Of a stretch of DNA of 32,926 nucleotides, positions 28,967 through 32,926 are shown piece after piece. The notes beneath the pieces were generated by a model. It saw only the letters and a program-made list of their open reading frames with translations, was not told the DNA's origin and made no database searches. The number at the start of each line of letters is the position of its first letter. Position 1 is the first letter of the stretch. Source of the stretch: Geminicoccaceae bacterium (GTDB lineage: Bacteria > Pseudomonadota > Alphaproteobacteria > Geminicoccales > Geminicoccaceae). Both the position numbers and the translations under genes were made by a program. The stretch spans positions 1-32,926 of the forward strand of contig JAGRGG010000003.1 of assembly GCA_020445645.1 (NCBI GenBank), written 5' to 3'.

Positions 28967-29824
28967 ATGCGGGCCAACCGGACGGTCGAGGCGGTGCGCT
29001 TCCTGGCGCTCGTCGTCACCTGCGTCGGCCTCCTCCTGTTCGCCGCCGAGCGGATGCGGCCCGAGCCCGTGCCGCTCCATCCCCTGCCCGAGGCGGCGGG
29101 GGCCGCCACGGGGGTCATCAAGGGTGCCGCGACGGACGCCGCCCTCGACAAGGCGAAGGGCCACGCCCCGAACGAGGCCCCGAACGGGGCGGCCGGCGAC
29201 GGCGGGGGACCACTCGCCGCCGCGCGGGCGCAGATCGACCGCCTGAGCCGGGAACGGGCGCGGCTCCAGCGGGACAAGGAGCGCCTCGAAGCCGAGCTGC
29301 AAAAGGCCCGCGAAGCGCCGGCGCCCCGGCCCGTGCCGACCCCGCCCGCGCCGGTCCCGCCGGCACCGGAGAAGACCGTCCAGGTCCCGATGCTCCCGCC
29401 GCTGCTCGTCCCCCCGCTCGACCGGGATCTCGTCCCGCCGCCGATCGAGACGTTCAGCACCGACGAGGGGGAGGGTCCGCCGCCCGCCGGCGGCGGCGCG
29501 GCGAGCCCCCCGCCGCCGCCCAGGATCGTCCGCCCGGCCACGGTCGAGGCCGGGATCGCCGCCTACGAGCGGCGCGACTACGCGACGGCGCGGGCGATCT
29601 GGGAGGAGCTTGCCCGCCGGAACATCCCCCGCGCCCAGTATCACCTGGGCGCCCTCCTCTACGAGGGCCTCGCCGGCCCGCCCGACCCCGTCCAGGCCTA
29701 CGTCTGGCTGACGAGGGCGGTGCGCGGCGGCATCGACCAGTCGGAGCCGCTGCGGGTGCGATTGCGGGCCGAGATGACCCCGGCCCAGCGCGCCGAGGCC
29801 GAGGCGAGGCTCGCCGGGAGGTAG
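28967..29824 (+). CDS. Membrane-anchored Sel1-repeat protein with coiled coil and proline-rich stalk
   Basis: Protein of 285 residues with four distinct parts. A transmembrane or uncleaved signal helix lies at about 11-28. An Ala/Gly-rich region ends in a charged helix likely to form a coiled coil (about 85-116, IDRLSRERARLQRDKERLEAEL). A long proline-rich stretch follows (about 117-190). At the C-terminus are Sel1/TPR-type repeats (about 195-255: AYERRDYATARAIWEELA, AQYHLGALLYEG, AYVWLTRAV). Sel1 repeats mediate protein-protein contacts. The layout suggests a periplasmic scaffold held away from the inner membrane; its partner is unknown. The ATG at 28967 follows AGGGGA and gives a short lead to the helix; upstream in-frame sequence is low-complexity. 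Confidence 0.75.
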   Translation: MRANRTVEAVRFLALVVTCVGLLLFAAERMRPEPVPLHPLPEAAGAATGVIKGAATDAALDKAKGHAPNEAPNGAAGDGGGPLAAARAQIDRLSRERARLQRDKERLEAELQKAREAPAPRPVPTPPAPVPPAPEKTVQVPMLPPLLVPPLDRDLVPPPIETFSTDEGEGPPPAGGGAASPPPPPRIVRPATVEAGIAAYERRDYATARAIWEELARRNIPRAQYHLGALLYEGLAGPPDPVQAYVWLTRAVRGGIDQSEPLRVRLRAEMTPAQRAEAEARLAGR

Positions 29825-29827
29825 GAC

Positions 29828-29855
29828 ACGCTTCGCGCCAGCGGGCGCGAAGCGT
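29828..29855. terminator. Perfect 12-bp palindrome between convergent genes; gene-end motif copy G
   Basis: ACGCTTCGCGCC (29828-29839) and GGCGCGAAGCGT (29844-29855) pair perfectly around AGCG. It fills almost the whole 33-bp gap between the Sel1-type and GlcD-like stop codons. Both strands therefore show CGCTTCGCG right after a stop, consistent with a two-way terminator, although neither side has a T-run. Confidence 0.6.
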
Positions 29856-29857
29856 AC

Positions 29858-31264
29858 TCAAACCACCTTGCCGGGGTTCATGATCCCCTCCGGGTCGAGC
29901 GCCGTCTTGAGGCGGCGCATGAGGTCGCGCTCGACGGCGGGGCGCAGCCGGTCGGCGAGGGTGACCTTGGCCTGTCCGAGGCCGTGCTCCGCCGAGACGG
30001 TGCCCTCGAGGGCGACGACGGTTTCGTGGACGGCGTCGGCGAGGGCCGCTTCCCGTCCGGCAAAGTCCAGGCCCTCGGGCGGCGAGAGGTTGTAGTGGAC
30101 GTTGCCGTCGCCGAGGTGGCCGAACGCGTTGACGCGCACGGCGGGAAGCACGCCCGCCACCGCCGCGTCGGCCCGGGCGACGAAGTCGGCGAGGCGGCTG
30201 ACCGGCACCGCCACGTCGTGCTTCAGCTGCGGCCCCTCCAGGCGCTGGCCCTCCGGCATCTCCTCGCGCAGCCGCCAGAACGCGGCCCGCTGCGCCCCGC
30301 TCGCGGCGACGCTGCCGTCCTGCACGAGGCCCGCCTCGAACGCGGCGGCGAGCGCCGCCTCCAGCACCGCGTCGAGGTCGATCCCCTCCGCCGAGGCGGT
30401 GAGTTCGGCGAGCAGGTAGACGGGGGCGGGGGCCTCCAAGGGGTCGGCGAGGCCGGCGACGTGTTTGCGGGCGAGGGCGAGGCCCGCCTCGCCGAAGAAT
30501 TCGAGCGCGCCGACGAACTCCCCCGCTTGCTTGCGGAGCATCGCGCCGACCCCGACCGCGTCACCCAGGGATGCGAGGCCCAGAAGGGCGGTCGCGGTGC
30601 GGCGGGGGGCGGGGAAGAGGCGGAGCGTCGCCCTTGTCACGACGCCGAGCGTGCCTTCGGCGCCGCAGAACAGGCGGCGGAGCTGGTAGCCCGCGTTGTC
30701 CTTCAAAAGGGCGCGGTTCCCGTCCCAGACCCGCCCGTCGGGCAGCACCGCCTCGACGCCGAGGACGAGGTCCCCCATCATGCCGTAGCGGAGCACGTGG
30801 CTGCCCCCGGCGTTGGTGGCGATCAGCCCGCCGATCTGGGCGCTGCCCTCGGCGCCGAGGCTGAGGGGAAAGAGGAGCCCCTCGGCCGCCGCCGCCTCGC
30901 GCAGGCCCGCCAGCACCACCCCGGCCTCGACCGAGGCCGTGAAGTCGACGGGGTCGATCTTGAGGATCCGCCGCATCCGCCCGAGGCCGAGGACGATCGA
31001 CGGCCCCTCCCCCGTCGGCACCCCCCCGCCGACGAGGCCCGTGTTGCCGCCCTGCGGCGTGACCGCGATCCCGGCATCGGCGCAGGCGGTCACGACCGCC
31101 GCGACCTCCGCCGTCGAGGCGGGTCGCGCGACGCCGAGGGGCGTGGCGCGGAAGCGCTTCAGCCAATCGGTGCGGTAGGGGGCCGTCGCCGCGTCGTCCT
31201 CGAGCCAGCCGGCGGGGCCCAAGAGCCCGCGCAGCCGGTCCACCGCCGCCCCGATCGATGCCAT
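29858..31264 (-). CDS. GlcD-type FAD-linked 2-hydroxyacid dehydrogenase
   Basis: FAD-binding oxidoreductase of the D-lactate/D-2-hydroxyglutarate/glycolate dehydrogenase group, 468 residues. The PCMH-type FAD domain (about 40-220) has VTPQGGNTGLVGGGVP and GSHVLRYGMMGDLVLG. The substrate domain has NAFGHLGDGNVHYNLSPP, whose His residues bind metal in the family, and the C-terminal EHGLGQAKV. It would oxidise a D-2-hydroxyacid and pass electrons to an acceptor such as a quinone or ETF. No GlcE/GlcF partner is adjacent, so a stand-alone D-2-hydroxyacid dehydrogenase is likelier than glycolate oxidase. The ATG at 31264 follows GGGAGG. The frame stays open for about 100 more codons through the repeat region, giving Arg/Gly/Pro-rich repeats that I reject as coding. 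Confidence 0.92.
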   Translation of the reverse strand: MASIGAAVDRLRGLLGPAGWLEDDAATAPYRTDWLKRFRATPLGVARPASTAEVAAVVTACADAGIAVTPQGGNTGLVGGGVPTGEGPSIVLGLGRMRRILKIDPVDFTASVEAGVVLAGLREAAAAEGLLFPLSLGAEGSAQIGGLIATNAGGSHVLRYGMMGDLVLGVEAVLPDGRVWDGNRALLKDNAGYQLRRLFCGAEGTLGVVTRATLRLFPAPRRTATALLGLASLGDAVGVGAMLRKQAGEFVGALEFFGEAGLALARKHVAGLADPLEAPAPVYLLAELTASAEGIDLDAVLEAALAAAFEAGLVQDGSVAASGAQRAAFWRLREEMPEGQRLEGPQLKHDVAVPVSRLADFVARADAAVAGVLPAVRVNAFGHLGDGNVHYNLSPPEGLDFAGREAALADAVHETVVALEGTVSAEHGLGQAKVTLADRLRPAVERDLMRRLKTALDPEGIMNPGKVV

Positions 31265-31279
31265 CGTCCGCCTCCCGCC

Positions 31280-31677
31280 CGGGTTCGTTTCGTCCACGAC
31301 CGCCGCCCCATCGGCTTCGTTGAAGGGGCCTTCGCCGCCCGGCCCCGCCGAAACCCGAACGACCGCTTTCAGTATCGTTCTCGGGTTCGTTCGCGCAACG
31401 GACATGCCGCTTCGGCCACCGCTCGGGTTCGTTTCGTCGCAGCACCGCCGCCCGGCGGCGCGCTTGAGGCGTGGGCGTCGGTTCCCGGCACGCTCTTCTC
31501 GGGTTCGTTTCGTTGCGACGGTACCACCCCTCGGCCACCCCTCGGCCACCCCTCGGCCACCCCTCGGCCACCCCTCGGCCACCCCTGGGCGGTGTGCCCG
31601 AGGCGCGGGCGTCCGTTCCCGGAGCGGCCGTTCGTGCAGGCCGCCTTCCTCGGGTTCGTTTGGCCCCGGGTTCGTTT
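31280..31677 (+). repeat. Six direct copies of CGGGTTCGTT
   Basis: The 10-mer CGGGTTCGTT occurs at 31280, 31382, 31424, 31500, 31651 and 31667, always in the same direction; five copies extend by T. The wider consensus is YTCGGGTTCGTTTCG. Copies at 31280 and 31424 also share a downstream CCGCCGCC block. Spacing is irregular, from 16 to about 150 bp. Confidence 0.75.
31524..31589 (+). repeat. 11-bp tandem array, six units
   Basis: Six head-to-tail units of CCACCCCTCGG; the last reads CCACCCCTGGG. The 11-bp period is not a multiple of three, so the array keeps several frames open at once on both strands and encodes no stable protein. It sits inside the field of CGGGTTCGTT repeats. Confidence 0.85.
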
Positions 31678-31894
31678 TGCAATTCCGTCTTGCTCAACGA
31701 TCCGCTCCGTGCCCCTTGCCGGTCACAAGATTATCATCCTACCATGCCCGCCCCCGCCGATCCAGGCGGTGGCGCGCGCCCTCGCTTGCAAAAGATGGCC
31801 GGCGGCGCAAAGAGGTTGATGCCGGCGCCGATCGGCCCGACAATCGCGGGACCCATGCGCCCGACGGGCGCGTCAAGAACAGGGGGGCAGGATC

Positions 31895-32893
31895 ATGACG
31901 TTCAGGGTCACGCGCAGGACGGCCGTCGCGGGCGTCGCGGCGACGGGGCTTGCGGTGCTGGGCGCCAGGCGCGCCAGGGCGCAGACGGTGCTCAAGTGGG
32001 CGCACGTCTACGAGATCACCGAGCCCTACCACGAGCAGGCGCTCTGGGCGGCGAAGGAGATCGAGAAGCGCACGAACGGCGCCTACGCGATCGAGGTGTT
32101 CCCGGCCTCGCAGCTGGGCAACGAGAACCAGATCAACGAGGGCCTCGGCCTCGGCACGGTCGACATGATCTACACGGGCGTCGCGTTCGCGGGCTCGATC
32201 TACAGGCCGCTCTCGATCACCAACGCGCCCTACATCCTGCGCGACTTCGACCACTGGAAGGCCTACCGCGACAGCGACCTGTTTCCCGAACTGGCGTCCG
32301 GCTACGAGGACGCCACCGGGAACAAGGTCGTCGCCCTCAACTACTACGGCGAGCGCCACGTCACGGCGAACAAGGCGATCAGGAAGCCCGACGACATGAA
32401 GGGGATGAAGCTGCGCGTGCCGCCGGCGCCGCTCTTCTTGATGTTCACGAAGTCGGTCGGCGCCAACGCCACCCCGATCGCCTTTTCCGAGGTCTACCTC
32501 GCCCTCCAGCAGAAGACCGTCGACGGCCAGGAGAACCCGCTGCCGACGATCCTCGCCAAGAAGTTCTACGAGGTCCAAAGCCACATCAACCTGACGGGCC
32601 ACATCACCGAATCGCTCCTCACCATCGTCGGCGGCGGCGTCTGGGACGGCCTGAGCGACGAAGAAAAGACGGCCTTCGACGATGTGCTGAAGGAAGCGGC
32701 CTCCAGGACCACCGACCAGATCCGCGAGTCCGAGGGCACCCTCGTCGCCAAGTTCAAGGACCTCGGCAACACCGTGGTCGAGGACGTCGACCGCGAAGCC
32801 TTCCGCGAGGCGGCGGTGCCCCTGCACAACGACCCGGACTCGGGCGCGGGCTGGACCAAGGAACAGTACGACGCGCTCCAGGCGCTGGCGTAG
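31895..32893 (+). CDS. TRAP transporter substrate-binding protein, DctP family
   Basis: Periplasmic solute-binding protein of 332 residues for a tripartite ATP-independent transporter. The leader has a twin-arginine pair (VTRRTAVAG) and a hydrophobic core, ending in ARA at about 29, so Tat export is possible. The mature protein starts with the typical LKWAHVYEITEPYHEQALWAAKEIEKRT. It has FPASQLGNENQINEGLGLGTVDM, the conserved-Arg segment MKGMKLRVPPAPLF that would salt-bridge a carboxylate ligand, and PIAFSEVYLALQQKTVDGQENP. The ligand is probably an organic or sugar acid but is not predictable. The DctQ and DctM membrane subunits are not seen and would be expected beyond the right edge. The ATG at 31895 has CAGGAT upstream. 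Confidence 0.94.
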   Translation: MTFRVTRRTAVAGVAATGLAVLGARRARAQTVLKWAHVYEITEPYHEQALWAAKEIEKRTNGAYAIEVFPASQLGNENQINEGLGLGTVDMIYTGVAFAGSIYRPLSITNAPYILRDFDHWKAYRDSDLFPELASGYEDATGNKVVALNYYGERHVTANKAIRKPDDMKGMKLRVPPAPLFLMFTKSVGANATPIAFSEVYLALQQKTVDGQENPLPTILAKKFYEVQSHINLTGHITESLLTIVGGGVWDGLSDEEKTAFDDVLKEAASRTTDQIRESEGTLVAKFKDLGNTVVEDVDREAFREAAVPLHNDPDSGAGWTKEQYDALQALA

Positions 32894-32910
32894 GGACGGG
32901 CGGCGGCGGT

Positions 32911-32926
32911 TGCGCTTCGCGTCCGC
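32911..32926 (+). repeat. Gene-end motif copy H, cut by the window edge
   Basis: TGCGCTTCGCGTCCGC begins 17 bases after the dctP stop and runs to the end of the window. It matches the start of the elements after hemH and mutT. Whether the second half of the hairpin and a T-run follow cannot be seen. If dctQ and dctM lie downstream, the element would fall inside an operon. Confidence 0.45.

Larger units (their letters stand above)
31265..31894. other. Repeat-rich intergenic region between divergent genes
   Basis: This 630-bp stretch separates the GlcD-like gene (-) from the TRAP DctP gene (+) and is the longest gene-free interval in the window. It holds six copies of CGGGTTCGTT and an 11-bp tandem array (listed separately). 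It also has a pair of related segments beginning GGCGTC and followed by GTTCCCGG (near 31474 and 31608). All open frames are low-complexity. The right-hand 150 bp are less repetitive and may hold the dctP promoter, but I could not assign -35/-10 boxes. I see no tRNA or small-RNA structure. Confidence 0.7.

Noticed and set aside
31265-31582. In-frame N-terminal extension of the GlcD-like protein
   Set aside because: It is encoded by the 11-bp array and CGGGTTCGTT repeats, has no family counterpart, and the ATG at 31264 has a good ribosome site.
31265-31894. tRNA-like GGTTCG T-arm strings in the repeat region
   Set aside because: No acceptor or anticodon stems can be built around them, and the strings recur as simple direct repeats.

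Overview
The window is chromosomal DNA of very high GC content (judged by eye), with dense coding, GC-rich third positions and short intergenic gaps. The gene content fits an alphaproteobacterium: a PPIase-argJ-mutT gene order, a stand-alone accA, a TRAP solute-binding protein, and a TbpB/fHbp-type surface lipoprotein. Rhodospirillales is my best guess, but no rRNA or marker comparison was possible. I see no tRNA, rRNA, CRISPR array, transposase, phage gene or integration site. The window holds 27 protein-coding genes.

Layout. 1-5.5 kb: hemH (-) diverges from a glucose 1-dehydrogenase/GH15 glucan hydrolase pair (+), followed by a class III aminotransferase. 5.5-14.5 kb: a membrane GGDEF-EAL protein with a decayed GGDEF motif (-); an enolase-superfamily acid-sugar dehydratase (-) divergent from an iron-type alcohol dehydrogenase and protease II (+); then a secreted N-acetylglucosamine-6-sulfatase-like enzyme and a TbpB-like lipoprotein with a Thr/Gly linker (+). 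14.8-20.9 kb: six co-directional genes (-), read as PPIase, argJ, mutT, AEC permease, SRPBCC protein and nadE. 21.1-26.2 kb: a MerA-like flavoprotein and a VTT membrane protein (+) converge with a crotonase/EEP-phosphatase/CaCA-exchanger operon (-). 26.4-32.9 kb: an orphan ParA (+), a SnoaL-like protein (-), accA (-), a Sel1 membrane protein (+), a GlcD-type flavoprotein (-), a 630-bp repeat-rich non-coding stretch, and a TRAP DctP subunit (+) whose membrane partners would lie beyond the right edge.

How the genes work together. Most are housekeeping or metabolic genes. The clearest functional pair is GH15 plus glucose dehydrogenase, where liberated glucose would be oxidised to gluconolactone. 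The sulfatase and surface lipoprotein form an envelope-facing pair. No recognisable defence or biosynthetic system is present.

The most interesting non-genic signals are four. (1) A short motif, CGCTTCGC, often continuing into a hairpin with a CGCT loop, sits just after stop codons at eight places. (2) Two REP-like units stand in inverted orientation behind the lipoprotein gene. (3) The gap before the TRAP gene carries six same-direction copies of CGGGTTCGTT plus an 11-bp tandem array. (4) A 23-bp tandem duplication between hemH and the dehydrogenase has copies that differ by a compensatory base-pair change.
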